64,000 nt of DNA from Reichenbachiella ulvae (GCF_025833875.1 NZ_JAOYOD010000001.1:4666501-4730500), one strand, 5' to 3'. Positions 9,631 to 17,786 are shown, numbered from the stretch's first letter. Numbers and translations: made by a program. Notes: generated by a model from the letters alone, not told the origin.

Positions 9631-9669
9631 AGTTGAAAGTGAAAAGTTGAAAGTGAAAAGTTGAAAGTT
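9631..9669. repeat. GTTGAAAGTGAAAA direct repeats
   Basis: A short run of GTTGAAAGTGAAAA units, repeated about two and a half times, just upstream of the 8535-9617 gene. A related run lies at 7401-7432 upstream of the 6205-7377 gene. Both are followed by GTTCGC and a GC-rich stretch containing TACCAC, so they look like copies of one dispersed intergenic element and not chance low complexity. Confidence 0.65.
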
Positions 9670-9692
9670 ATGTTCGCGATTGGCGCAACCGC

Positions 9693-9857
9693 CTACCACT
9701 ATCTCCTGGCGGTAAGAGTGAATGTTGGCGGATGGGTTGGTACCATCTAAGGATGAGATTACCCGATAGATTCTTCCTGCGTCAGAACCTTCGGGTAATG
9801 ACGGTTAAAAAAAGGAGTGGGGTAATGACGTATAAAAAGGGGAGTCGGGTAATGACG
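9693..9857. repeat. Intergenic repeat, left copy flanking the GIY-YIG gene
   Basis: Blocks CTACCAC (9693), CCTGGCGGTAAGA (9705), TTGGCGGATGGGTTGGTACC (9725) and GGGTAATGACGTATAAAA (9820) recur in the same order at 10254-10451, on the other side of the GIY-YIG gene. Within this copy the GGGTAATGACG block itself is present three times (about 9792, 9820 and 9847). Confidence 0.8.
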
Positions 9858-9892
9858 TTTCTGTTTGGATGACTTTCTACTACCTTTAAATC

Positions 9893-10198
9893 ATGACCAG
9901 AGCTAAAGGAGGATATACATACATCATGTCCAATGTGCACCGGACGACCCTCTATATTGGGGTTACTTCAGATTTATACACGCGAGTTTATCAGCATAAG
10001 TATGAATATGGCTCTGCTTTTACCAAAAAGTATAACTGTGTGGATTTGATGTATTATGAATTTCATCCAGACATCGAAACAGCAATAAAAAGGGAAAAAC
10101 GTTTGAAAAAGTACAAACGAGATTGGAAGTGGGATTTGATCGATGAAATGAATCCAGAGAGAAGGGATTTATTTGATGAGGTCAAAGATATGAGGTGA
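9893..10198 (+). CDS. Small GIY-YIG nuclease-domain protein
   Basis: 101 residues, essentially one GIY-YIG domain. GGYTYIM is at 6-12 (GIY element), TLYIGVT at 20-26 (YIG element), the conserved arginine is in TRVYQHK, and the probable metal-binding glutamate lies in the helix IETAIKREKRLKK. The protein ends in the family-typical MNPERRDLFDEV. The fold is a DNA nuclease domain known from homing endonucleases, UvrC and Slx1; stand-alone copies like this are common in Bacteroidota and their role is unknown. It is the only plus-strand gene in a minus-strand glycan locus. It is bracketed by two related intergenic repeats (9693-9857 and 10254-10451), suggesting that gene and repeats move or arose together. 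Confidence 0.88.
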   Translation: MTRAKGGYTYIMSNVHRTTLYIGVTSDLYTRVYQHKYEYGSAFTKKYNCVDLMYYEFHPDIETAIKREKRLKKYKRDWKWDLIDEMNPERRDLFDEVKDMR

Positions 10199-10253
10199 TT
10201 CGTTCAAGAGGCTATAATCGAGCATACTTCACGAAAGGCACTGTCCTTCTCCA

Positions 10254-10451
10254 CTACCACGTCATGCCCCGGCATAGACCGGGGTATCCCCTGGCGGTAA
10301 GAACAAAGGCTGGCGGATGGGTTGGTGCCATAGAATGGGGAGATTACCCCTTTCCGCCGAATGGAGGGCCTGTCCTCCGGAAGGCGGGCGATAAAATTCT
10401 CCTAACGTCGACCTTTTCGGGTAATGACGTATAAAATGGGGAGTCGGGTAA
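10254..10451. repeat. Intergenic repeat, right copy flanking the GIY-YIG gene
   Basis: Shares ordered blocks with 9693-9857: CTACCAC, CCTGGCGGTAAGA (10290), TGGCGGATGGGTTGGTGCC (10311) and GGGTAATGACGTATAAAA (10419), then GGGGAGTCGGGTAA. It carries extra internal palindromes (CCCCGGCATAGACCGGGG at 10267-10284 and a GGCCTGTCCTCCGG stretch). Overlapping reading frames on both strands (about 10195-10568) are translations of the repeat and are not called as genes. Confidence 0.8.
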
Positions 10452-10454
10452 GGA

Positions 10455-10501
10455 AAACCTCCAAGGTTTATCTGCAGGATGAAAGAAAACCTTGGAGGTT
10501 T
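10455..10501. repeat. Hairpin with 15-bp perfect arms
   Basis: AAACCTCCAAGGTTT at 10455-10469 pairs perfectly with AAACCTTGGAGGTTT at 10487-10501. It lies next to another long hairpin (10522-10557). It could be a REP-like palindrome or form part of a strong terminator for the minus-strand gene ending at 10601. Confidence 0.75.
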
Positions 10502-10521
10502 GTTTGTTGAGGTCAATAAAA

Positions 10522-10557
10522 AAGACCTGACAGGTTTCCGAAAACCTGTCAGGTCTT
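10522..10557 (-). terminator. Intrinsic terminator of the 10601-11254 gene
   Basis: Arms AAGACCTGACAGGTTT (10522-10537) and AAACCTGTCAGGTCTT (10542-10557) form a 16-bp perfect stem with a 4-nt loop. Read on the minus strand the stem runs straight into a T tract (about 10522-10517), the form of a rho-independent terminator, 44 bp past the stop of the hypothetical gene. The same palindrome style is a common intergenic repeat in this phylum, so it may serve both ways. Confidence 0.75.
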
Positions 10558-10600
10558 AAGTCCAACAATCTAAGACCTATCGTCTAAAATCTATTCAAGT

Positions 10601-11254
10601 CTATTCAGAAGGTTGAACGATGCCCATGATCTCTAGCATCTGTGGGTTGTCCTCTAGTGCGACACGTGCGATTTGAATGAAGTCAGAGTACCAGTCCATG
10701 AGTACTTCGAAGGATTTGTCTCTGATTTGGGTGGCCTCTTGAGCTTCCCCTTTTTCCTTTAGTTGAATGGCTAATAAGGAGGCCACTTCCTCCACCATAG
10801 CTAATCTTTGTTCGAGTTTTTCTTTGGTGATCCCACCTTTTGCCAATTGACTCAATATTTTTTCGTCTGCTATCGCGTTTTTGTAAAATACAGTGGATTG
10901 TTCGATCCATCCATAATAGGTTTTTTTACGCCGTCCTTTGATGTCAAGTGCTTCCCATGCTCCTCTTTCCTTTTGTAACAGTATTCGAGATATCTTGACA
11001 TCCTTCATTAAAATCTTGTTGGTTTCAGCCATCTTTTGAGTCATTTTGTCGGTGGCATCATATTGCTCACCGTACTCTTTTTTCTGTTTCAGGTGCTTGG
11101 ACTTGGCATCTTCTAAAAGTGCCAGGCCATGATTCAAACTCTCTTCATCATAGCCAAATTCACCCAGAAGTGTTTTGAGAGAATTGTTTTTGATGGGGTT
11201 AGTTACAGCCATTTCGATTTTAAATAGTGTAGCGTCAATTGCTTGATTCATCAT
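10601..11254 (-). CDS. Hypothetical all-helical protein
   Basis: 217 residues of unrecognised family. No signal peptide or membrane helix is seen. The sequence is charged and looks alpha-helical throughout (KSKHLKQKKEYGEQYDATDK, TKEKLEQRLAMVEEVASLLA), with aromatic pairs in the middle (TYYGWIEQSTVFYKNAI) and the C-terminal part (LMDWYSDFIQIARVAL). This suggests a four- to six-helix bundle or coiled-coil protein. It is a single-gene unit: a strong terminator follows (10522-10557), and on its 5' side lies a 588-bp gene-free stretch containing the GGGAG tandem array. Start choice: MMNQAID, with the second Met equally possible. It does not look like a polysaccharide gene even though it is embedded in that locus. 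No function can be given. Confidence 0.7.
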   Translation of the reverse strand: MMNQAIDATLFKIEMAVTNPIKNNSLKTLLGEFGYDEESLNHGLALLEDAKSKHLKQKKEYGEQYDATDKMTQKMAETNKILMKDVKISRILLQKERGAWEALDIKGRRKKTYYGWIEQSTVFYKNAIADEKILSQLAKGGITKEKLEQRLAMVEEVASLLAIQLKEKGEAQEATQIRDKSFEVLMDWYSDFIQIARVALEDNPQMLEIMGIVQPSE

Positions 11255-11349
11255 AATGATTATAGTTTATGGTTATTAATGATTTAAGAATTCTTCTTTG
11301 TATTAGAGGTTTACTTTAGTAAATCCGATGGCTATTTAGCCATATCCCA

Positions 11350-11595
11350 GGGATGTACTTTTCCGAGATGGGAGATGCGACTCCTGATACGGGAGGTGCC
11401 GTTCCCAAGTGGGAGATGCGACTCCTGAGATGGGAGATGTCGTTCCGGTACGGGAGATATGACTCCTTATGCGGGAGCTGTCATTTCCAGGCGGGAGATA
11501 TGACTCCCGAGGTGGGAGATATCATTCCCATGCGGGAGGTACCGTTCCCGTTTGGGAGCTGTGACTCCTTGACTGGGGTTTGCACTTATTGACTG
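11350..11595. repeat. Tandem array of alternating 21- and 20-nt GGGAG units
   Basis: About eleven units begin with GGGAG at 11370, 11391, 11411, 11432, 11452, 11473, 11493, 11514, 11534 and 11554, with degenerate ends at 11350 and 11575. Two unit types mostly alternate: type A (21 nt, GGGAGATRYGACTCC plus spacer) and type B (20 nt, GGGAGNTGNCNTTCC plus spacer), a higher-order period of 41 nt. Each unit has a GGAG...(C/T)TCC self-complementary core. The 41-nt period is not a multiple of three and no repeat-protein pattern emerges, so the reading frames crossing it are not called. The rest of the gene-free stretch 11255-11842 shows nothing else recognisable. Confidence 0.9.
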
Positions 11596-11842
11596 TACAA
11601 ATACTGATGTCTCGAATATCTTTAAGTGCTTTCACGCTAGAATTGAAAGGGATTGAGAAGATAGAGTGCAGAAAAGAATGAAAATGAGATACCTGCTTCA
11701 ATGAAGGCGGATGGTTAAGCTGGTTTTGTAGCATTTTAGTCTGTTTTATTAATGGTTAGTTTCCGAATGCTGCTATACCAATGATAAACAAGGAAATTTA
11801 CAAATGGAAATAAAACAGGAAAAAATTAGATTTTAGACAGGT

Positions 11843-12958
11843 TTATTTGTGGTTGTTACTCAGTAATTTTAGAATTTTAGAATATCTCTCACCAATTGAG
11901 CTTTTATCAAGTTGAAGAGTATTACTAATGAGCTCGCGATTGAAATAGGTATGATTGATTAATTTCATTGAGTTTAAGAGCTGATCTTTATCCTTGATAA
12001 GGTAGCCGTTGGATTCATTAATAAACTCAGGAATACCACCAATGTCTGACGCAATAACGGGACATCCACAGCAGATTGCTTCAGCGCATACCACAGAAAA
12101 AGTTTCGTAATTAGATAGATGAACTAAGGCTGAGGCTTGATTCATTTCCAGGGCTATTTCATCAGAATTGAGAGAGCCTAGTAATTGGGTATGTTCTTGT
12201 AGGGAAAGAGATATGATCAACTTCTTCATTTTCTCTATTTGCGGCCCATAGCCACCTATTCTCAATTCAGCCTCAGGATGTACTTGACTATAAGCTGCAA
12301 AGTTTCGAATGACGCTAAAGGGATCCTTAGGATACTTCCACTGACTTACCATAAAAAAGCGATGGGCTTGAGGCTGTACTTCATTTTGGTAATGAAAAAC
12401 TTGCGTATCTACTACATTAGGTACAACAAATGAAGGAAAGTTACTATAACTAAAAGTCTTGATATCGTTTAGTAATGCTTGAGAGACTGCAATGACAGGA
12501 ATCTTCTGACGAAAAATTCGCTGAATCCTAGGAAGTTGATCGGCACTAGCCAGTCCGAAATTGTCATGATAAGCGCTCCAATGCTCAGTAATCACAACCG
12601 GAGTTTTGATCCACCGTTTGATCCAATGCCAGTAGGTGAGGTTAGGATAAGCAATGTGAAAATTGATAATATCGTATTGCTGCTTTCTTTCTTTCCATAG
12701 TATCCATGACAGAAAGAGAATGGCAACAAGCTCCATCGCAAACCAGGGTGCAAAAGAGGAAATCAAGCAGTACTTTTTGTTTCCTCTCAGTTCAGTCTTC
12801 CCAAGGCTCAATTCAAATCTCCCCTTGTTGAGTTCCAGATGGTATACCTTGTTTTCATCACCAGCACTTGCCAAGGCCTCAATGTGTCGCTCCACCCAGA
12901 GAGCCGACTTGGGGTTTTTGCGGGTGGGATACCAAGAAGTGATGTGGAGAATTTTCAA
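11843..12958 (-). CDS. Glycosyltransferase family 4
   Basis: 371 residues, typical GT4 size. The N-terminal acceptor domain starts MKILHITSWYPTRKNPKSAL, and the C-terminal donor domain has LRIGGYGPQ, then the E-x7-E region TFSVVCAEAICCGCPVIASD (about 300-320). It would transfer a sugar, retaining anomeric configuration, onto the polysaccharide made by this locus. It is the last gene of the long overlapping run that starts at the exporter (20550): its start overlaps the end of the upstream GT2 gene by 4 bp. The 588-bp gap downstream marks the end of the operon. Substrate unknown. Confidence 0.9.
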   Translation of the reverse strand: MKILHITSWYPTRKNPKSALWVERHIEALASAGDENKVYHLELNKGRFELSLGKTELRGNKKYCLISSFAPWFAMELVAILFLSWILWKERKQQYDIINFHIAYPNLTYWHWIKRWIKTPVVITEHWSAYHDNFGLASADQLPRIQRIFRQKIPVIAVSQALLNDIKTFSYSNFPSFVVPNVVDTQVFHYQNEVQPQAHRFFMVSQWKYPKDPFSVIRNFAAYSQVHPEAELRIGGYGPQIEKMKKLIISLSLQEHTQLLGSLNSDEIALEMNQASALVHLSNYETFSVVCAEAICCGCPVIASDIGGIPEFINESNGYLIKDKDQLLNSMKLINHTYFNRELISNTLQLDKSSIGERYSKILKLLSNNHK

Positions 12959-13914
12959 ATTTTAAATAATGTTTTTCTAATGCAGTATTGTAAGGTACGC
13001 CAGTTTTGAAAATTGCTAGGTCTTTTTTTTACGCCTTTCCATGCGTTGGCGATGGCAGCTGAATAAAGTCCGGAATACATCAGGTTTTCAGCTTTTTTTC
13101 GGTGAAAAAATGAAGGGTCTTGAGTAAAAGGAGTTTTTAATTCCTTGATATAGGAAGTAAGTCTTTCTATATTGTTGGAGGTTAAAGAGTCTATACCTAA
13201 ACTGCTCCTCTCTTTGGCTAAGAATCGAACTATCTCATGTCCTAAAAACTGATTAGCATTGTTAAATCCTTTAGTCATTGCAGTGCTAACAGATCTATAT
13301 TTATAGAGCGGTTCCTTGTAATTAACATTCCCCATACGAAAACCTGCTTCACAAATTCTTAGTAACCAATCATAATCTTCACTAATTATACCGAATTTCA
13401 ATAGTTCGAGTCTATACCCACCAATTTTATCGAGGATGGAAGTTTTGAATAAAATTGACGGTTTTTGGAAAAGGTTGCTATGAATAAGATTGTCTTTGAT
13501 GTGTTTAGGGTCTGATAGGACTGGTACTTTTGCTTGAATAATTTCATCTTTTTCATTTATGATGCAAAAATTCGTACCGATAAGATCTAGGTTTTCTTGA
13601 TCCAATATTGCTAGTTGTTGTTCAAATCTTTTTGGGTGAGATATATCGTCTGCGTCCTGAAAGGCAATGACATCTCCCGTTGCTTTTGTAAAAAGGAAGT
13701 TAATCGTTCTTTGATACCCCTTATTCTGTTTGTTTTCGTAAGTTGTTACTCTAAAATCCGAAATTTTCCCTAAAATATCCTTGGTTAAATCTGTAGAGCA
13801 GTCGTTGCAAATAATAACTTCTATGTTACGGTGCGTTTGATTCAGAATAGATTCAATAGATTTTTGGATAAATCTATCAGCATTGTACACTGGTATAATT
13901 ACGGAAACTTTCAT
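12955..13914 (-). CDS. Glycosyltransferase family 2
   Basis: 319 residues. KVSVIIPVYNADRFI is at the start, the NDCSTD nucleotide-binding loop at about 37-42, and the DxD motif QDADD at 86-90. Helical C-terminal extension of unknown role. No transmembrane segments. The start lies inside the upstream sulfotransferase gene (38-bp overlap) and the stop overlaps the next gene by 4 bp, so translation is probably coupled in the polysaccharide operon. Donor and linkage cannot be read from the sequence. Confidence 0.9.
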   Translation of the reverse strand: MKVSVIIPVYNADRFIQKSIESILNQTHRNIEVIICNDCSTDLTKDILGKISDFRVTTYENKQNKGYQRTINFLFTKATGDVIAFQDADDISHPKRFEQQLAILDQENLDLIGTNFCIINEKDEIIQAKVPVLSDPKHIKDNLIHSNLFQKPSILFKTSILDKIGGYRLELLKFGIISEDYDWLLRICEAGFRMGNVNYKEPLYKYRSVSTAMTKGFNNANQFLGHEIVRFLAKERSSLGIDSLTSNNIERLTSYIKELKTPFTQDPSFFHRKKAENLMYSGLYSAAIANAWKGVKKRPSNFQNWRTLQYCIRKTLFKI

Positions 13915-14863
13915 CGACTAAGGGTGAAATGGATTCATTATAAAGATGTCCCAAGCCAAATCTATTAACAATACTTAAGATATCCGTGATTTGTGTTTGG
14001 CTTAGATTATGGGTCCAATATTCTAATCTAGAATTGTGTTCAGAGGGAGAGTTTAATGAGGTTGGGCTTGGGGTTTGGCTTTTTGACAGGCATTGATCTA
14101 GATATTGAATATCAAGATTAAAGATTTTGAATATTTTTGATAATTCGCCTCTCGGTGATTCTAATAAATTTTCATAAAACACAACATGCGTGTTTTTACA
14201 TTGTTCCAACGCAATTTTTGTGTTTATTGACCACCAAGCAGCAAGTCTTTCTTCGTTAGATGAAATATTACTTAGGATTTCAGCAAAGTCTTTTTTGTCA
14301 AAGCCATTTTGAGTAAATGAATCAATCTCAAATTTATCATTTGGAGTCCAAGAGCCATTGTATGTTTTATTCTTGGCATAATTTATTTGGGAGTTTACAA
14401 CTGCGCAAGGGTGTCTCAATAATAAAATGGTTGGGGAATGAATTAAATTGTTTTCAAGCCATGGTAACAGTGTATTGAGCCGTATAAACTTGAATAAATT
14501 AACTTCTCGATTCCTGAACTGATATAATGAGACTTTTCTGTCAAAGTTGTTAATCATTTCAAAGGCAAATTTTTTTTGAGAAAATAAGCCTTTAAAAAAA
14601 TTAATTGCTTTTGGTTTTTTTTCCTGTGGCTTGAGATAATGGTATTGCCCAAAATTTAGGTCTTTGCACATATATTGGTATGCGGCGCTGAGTGGTTCGT
14701 AGAAACTAACGACATTTGGATAAGCCTTTAGCATGGCTTCAAGCCAGGTACTTCCACCTCTTCCATAGGCCGAAATGATAATGTTAGTTCTTTTCTTTTG
14801 TACTGGCAGGAAGGCCGAGGCCTTCATTAGATTATATTGGATTCGTTGGTGTATTGTTAACAT
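13877..14863 (-). CDS. Sulfotransferase (PAPS-dependent) in polysaccharide operon
   Basis: 328 residues. The 5'-phosphosulfate-binding loop is seen as SAYGRGGSTWLEAML (31-45), in the usual place right after the first strand. The 3'-phosphate-binding segment is LLLRHPCAVVNSQ (147-159). FEMINNFDRK and VVFYENLLESP (the latter typical of sulfotransferase domains) support the call. It would move sulfate from PAPS to a sugar hydroxyl, so the exported glycan is probably sulfated, or the sulfate goes on a lipid anchor. It sits between two GT2 genes, overlapping both (7 bp upstream, 38 bp downstream), which ties it to the pathway. No PAPS-forming genes are in the window. Confidence 0.85.
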   Translation of the reverse strand: MLTIHQRIQYNLMKASAFLPVQKKRTNIIISAYGRGGSTWLEAMLKAYPNVVSFYEPLSAAYQYMCKDLNFGQYHYLKPQEKKPKAINFFKGLFSQKKFAFEMINNFDRKVSLYQFRNREVNLFKFIRLNTLLPWLENNLIHSPTILLLRHPCAVVNSQINYAKNKTYNGSWTPNDKFEIDSFTQNGFDKKDFAEILSNISSNEERLAAWWSINTKIALEQCKNTHVVFYENLLESPRGELSKIFKIFNLDIQYLDQCLSKSQTPSPTSLNSPSEHNSRLEYWTHNLSQTQITDILSIVNRFGLGHLYNESISPLVDESFRNYTSVQC

Positions 14864-15891
14864 CGATTTTCAAATTCGGTCCATTTTTTAAAGGTTCTTT
14901 TGCCTAAGTCGCCTATATGGTATTTTCTAATTTTGATAAAGTAGAAGTTTAATAGTCGCAAAATCATGCTGCTGTGACCATTTGTTTTGAGAGTTTTGGC
15001 ATAGACCACCCATAAGAAGTAGTCAAAATATGGTATTAACTTTAAGTCTTTAATCAGCTTTATATTTTTCACATTGAATTCATCAGATTTGCAAACATTA
15101 GTAAAGATGAGTTGAGCTAAAGGTTTTCTGTGCTCTGAGACTCTTGATTTGTTTGCGAGTAATTGATAGGTTTTTTTGAAAAGTTTCAACCTATTGATTA
15201 TTATTTTTTCGTGCTTTCCGTAGGACCGTATTGTATTAATTGAGTCTTGTCTATAAAAAATGGGTGAGGTGAAGTTATTACTACTTTGATGAAATTTGAA
15301 GTCGAAAATAATCGCCCGAACATGTAAGTCCCAATCTTGCCAAGAGATAAGGTCTTCGTCAAAGCCATCAAGGGTTGTCACTGTAGTTCTTCTCCAAAAT
15401 GCACTGCAAGTAATCCAGGGCATGTCTTGGCTCAAAAATTTGCTTAGTATGAATTTCTTATCAAATTCTTTGTTTAAGAAATATTTAGAATCATTTATGC
15501 CATTATAGAAAATTCGAACAGGGAATATATAGAAATCAAAACAAGGTTTTTCTTGAGTAATTTGAAGCCTTGAGTTAATACAGTCTTCTAACATTATGTC
15601 ATCACTATCCAAAAAGATAATATACTCTCCTTTAGATCTTTCAATTCCAATATTACGGCAAGTAGGAGCTCCTTTTGGTTCTCGATGACGCTTGTAAAGC
15701 TTAAAGCGATTGTCTTTTTTGACGAAACTCTGAACAATATCTATTGTCCCATCAGTAGATCCATCATCCACTATGATACATTCCCAATGAGAATAGGTCT
15801 GGTCGAGTACAGATTGGAGTGTTTCTCCAATTAATTTCTCTCTATTGAAAGAAGGGATGATTACCGATACCAGGGGCTGCTGATTTGTCAT
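14857..15891 (-). CDS. Glycosyltransferase family 2
   Basis: 344 residues with a full GT-A core. LVSVIIPSFNREKL is at 7-20, VDDGSTDGT at 41-49, CRNIG at 78-82 and the metal-binding FLDSDD at 93-98. The C-terminal 150 residues are basic and aromatic, possibly a membrane-proximal segment, but no clear helix is seen. Its start overlaps the upstream GT4 gene by 4 bp and its end overlaps the sulfotransferase gene by 7 bp. It therefore belongs to the same transcript and probably acts just before sulfation. Confidence 0.9.
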   Translation of the reverse strand: MTNQQPLVSVIIPSFNREKLIGETLQSVLDQTYSHWECIIVDDGSTDGTIDIVQSFVKKDNRFKLYKRHREPKGAPTCRNIGIERSKGEYIIFLDSDDIMLEDCINSRLQITQEKPCFDFYIFPVRIFYNGINDSKYFLNKEFDKKFILSKFLSQDMPWITCSAFWRRTTVTTLDGFDEDLISWQDWDLHVRAIIFDFKFHQSSNNFTSPIFYRQDSINTIRSYGKHEKIIINRLKLFKKTYQLLANKSRVSEHRKPLAQLIFTNVCKSDEFNVKNIKLIKDLKLIPYFDYFLWVVYAKTLKTNGHSSMILRLLNFYFIKIRKYHIGDLGKRTFKKWTEFENRC

Positions 15892-16997
15892 TTTTGTAGG
15901 CTTTGTTGAATGAGCTTGTTGAGCAGCCCAATATGCCTATCCATACTGTAATGATTGGCAACATGTTCTTTTCCTTTAGTCCCCATCTTTTTAGAGAAGA
16001 CCGAATCAGACAGCAGTTGATCCATGTGCCTGGCCATAGTTTCCACATCATGTTCATCTGATAACAACCCTGTTTGCTGATGAATAATCACATCTGGAAT
16101 CCCGGCATGAAAGGTAGAAACCACTGGGACTCCAGCAGCTGATGCCTCTAGTACGGCTACTGGTGTTCCTTCCATATCACCATTTTCTGCTGTGATAGAG
16201 TGCTGAACGAATGCTCTACAATTGGATAATAATTCTTTAAAATCTGTTGGTTTAATGACGCCAGGTAACTGGACGTTTTGTTGAATTCCCCAATGTTGAA
16301 TCAAGTTCTTGCAGACATTTCTAAGTGGTCCATCTCCTGCGAGTATTAATTGGGCATTGGGATGTTTGTTCAGCACCTTTTTGAAAGCCAAGATCGTATA
16401 GTAGGGGGCTTTCTTATCAACAAATCGCCCTACCCCTACGAAAGTTTCTTCACTGAGTGTAGATGAAATTTCGAAAAAGGAATCGTCAGGAGCACAGGGG
16501 GTTACGATGATTTTTTCTTTGGGACAGCCTAGATCAATTAGTTTGTTTTTCATGGCCTGTGAGACTGCAATGATTTGCTGTGCATAATTGAATATCGGAA
16601 TGTAACTTTTATTGTTCTCTATGGTTTTGAGAACAGATGCGTCATGACCATGGAAATGAACAATCAAGGGCAATTTTAATTTTTGACAAATTCGTAGTAC
16701 TGCCATTCCTGTTGGTCCATATTCTGCAAAGACAACTTGAATGTTTTTCTTTTTAAGGGAGTATTCTAAGTTAGCGGCACTTTCGAACGAAGTATCCTTT
16801 CTTATCCATCCAGCTAGCTTGTTGATTATTCTAATGGCTGTGGGGACAATTGATTGGCTTCCTTCCAAATATAAAGGAAGCTTTCCTCCATAATAATAGA
16901 AGATATCACCATCCAGGTACCGTTTATGAGACTGAATGAAGGTCTCTGAATAGGCATTTTGACTGGGAGATATGAGTGCTACTTTAATTTTATTCAT
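15888..16997 (-). CDS. Glycosyltransferase family 4
   Basis: 369 residues. The N-terminal domain includes MNKIKVALISPSQNAYSETF, VVFAEYGPTGMAVL and LIVHFHGHDAS. The C-terminal domain has VGVGRFVDKKAP, LILAGDGPL (a hallmark of GT4 enzymes) and the E-x7-E region EGTPVAVLEASAAGVPVVST (about 285-304). It resembles colanic-acid-type glycosyltransferases in layout, though that is family knowledge and not a specific identity. 12 bp separate it from the upstream methyltransferase and 4 bp overlap the downstream GT2. Confidence 0.92.
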   Translation of the reverse strand: MNKIKVALISPSQNAYSETFIQSHKRYLDGDIFYYYGGKLPLYLEGSQSIVPTAIRIINKLAGWIRKDTSFESAANLEYSLKKKNIQVVFAEYGPTGMAVLRICQKLKLPLIVHFHGHDASVLKTIENNKSYIPIFNYAQQIIAVSQAMKNKLIDLGCPKEKIIVTPCAPDDSFFEISSTLSEETFVGVGRFVDKKAPYYTILAFKKVLNKHPNAQLILAGDGPLRNVCKNLIQHWGIQQNVQLPGVIKPTDFKELLSNCRAFVQHSITAENGDMEGTPVAVLEASAAGVPVVSTFHAGIPDVIIHQQTGLLSDEHDVETMARHMDQLLSDSVFSKKMGTKGKEHVANHYSMDRHIGLLNKLIQQSLQK

Positions 16998-17009
16998 CTT
17001 ACCTAAATA

Positions 17010-17786
17010 TTAATGAAGAATGGATTTTATCTTCTGTTTGAATGTAAGTTTGGGTAAATAAGGAAGTAATTCTTTGCTGTTTTTAAGCAGCTCATATTTT
17101 TGATAAAAGTCAATCAGAGAGATTGAAGGTAGGTATTGAAGATTTTCTAGCGATTGATCGTTGTATCTTGATATTTCGGCTAATAAATAATCTTTGGGAT
17201 TCCAGATGTTTAGGTTTTCAAATAGGCTTATTTCAGCTTGAATGTTTTTGGAGAATTCTGACAATATTACCAGGTCCACATCTTCATCTACTGGTTGCAA
17301 CCCCTCTGGGTTGTTCTTGCGCAAATAATTTTGATGATCTACAGTTGGGCATGTCATGATCACTCGTCCATTGGGGTTAAGGGCGTCAGAGATATTATTG
17401 TAAAATTGTGTTCTTGCAGCCTTAGGAATATGTTCAAAAACATCTAGTAGAATAATAACATCATAGTTCCCTTTTGGAAATTCGATTGTTAGGTCAAGGT
17501 TATTGTAGTTAAGGTTGGGCAGTTGAAATAATGATCTAGCCGTCTCATATAATTCTTTGCTGATATCATAGGCTTCTATTTTTGCTTGAGGAAAGTGTCG
17601 TGCAAACTCATATGAACTCCAGCCTAGACCAAATCCTAAATCTAATATGCTCTTTGTACTACATGGGATACGAAGGAGGCTTCTCCTAATGGCGTTAGCT
17701 ATTCTAATGTTAGGCTTGAGAAAGTCTTCGAGCAGCTTGCCCTTGAAATTGTCATAAAAGACTTTAACCGTGGTGTTTTGATTCAT
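17010..17786 (-). CDS. Class I SAM-dependent methyltransferase
   Basis: 258 residues. SAM-binding motif I is SILDLGFGLGWSS (46-58), an acidic residue at the end of strand 2 is in IEAYDISKEL, and motif IV is YDVIILLDVFEHIPKA. These mark a Rossmann-type methyltransferase of the Methyltransf_11/12/23 type. In an ABC-exported glycan locus such enzymes may methylate a sugar or cap the chain end; which applies is not clear here. It overlaps the upstream methyltransferase by 4 bp. Confidence 0.85.
   Translation of the reverse strand: MNQNTTVKVFYDNFKGKLLEDFLKPNIRIANAIRRSLLRIPCSTKSILDLGFGLGWSSYEFARHFPQAKIEAYDISKELYETARSLFQLPNLNYNNLDLTIEFPKGNYDVIILLDVFEHIPKAARTQFYNNISDALNPNGRVIMTCPTVDHQNYLRKNNPEGLQPVDEDVDLVILSEFSKNIQAEISLFENLNIWNPKDYLLAEISRYNDQSLENLQYLPSISLIDFYQKYELLKNSKELLPYLPKLTFKQKIKSILH

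Noticed and set aside
10195..10568. Overlapping small reading frames on both strands, e.g. one containing HYHVMPRHRPGY
   Set aside because: They translate the intergenic repeat at 10254-10451 and the hairpins; no domain, and such spurious proteins are a known annotation artefact of these repeats.
11353..11592. 79-residue plus-strand frame across the GGGAG array
   Set aside because: The 41-nt period is not a multiple of three and the protein shows no regular repeat or known fold; it is open because the units lack stop triplets in this phase.
11350..11595. CRISPR array
   Set aside because: Units are 20-21 nt with only five to ten conserved bases, no repeat-spacer layout and no cas genes.
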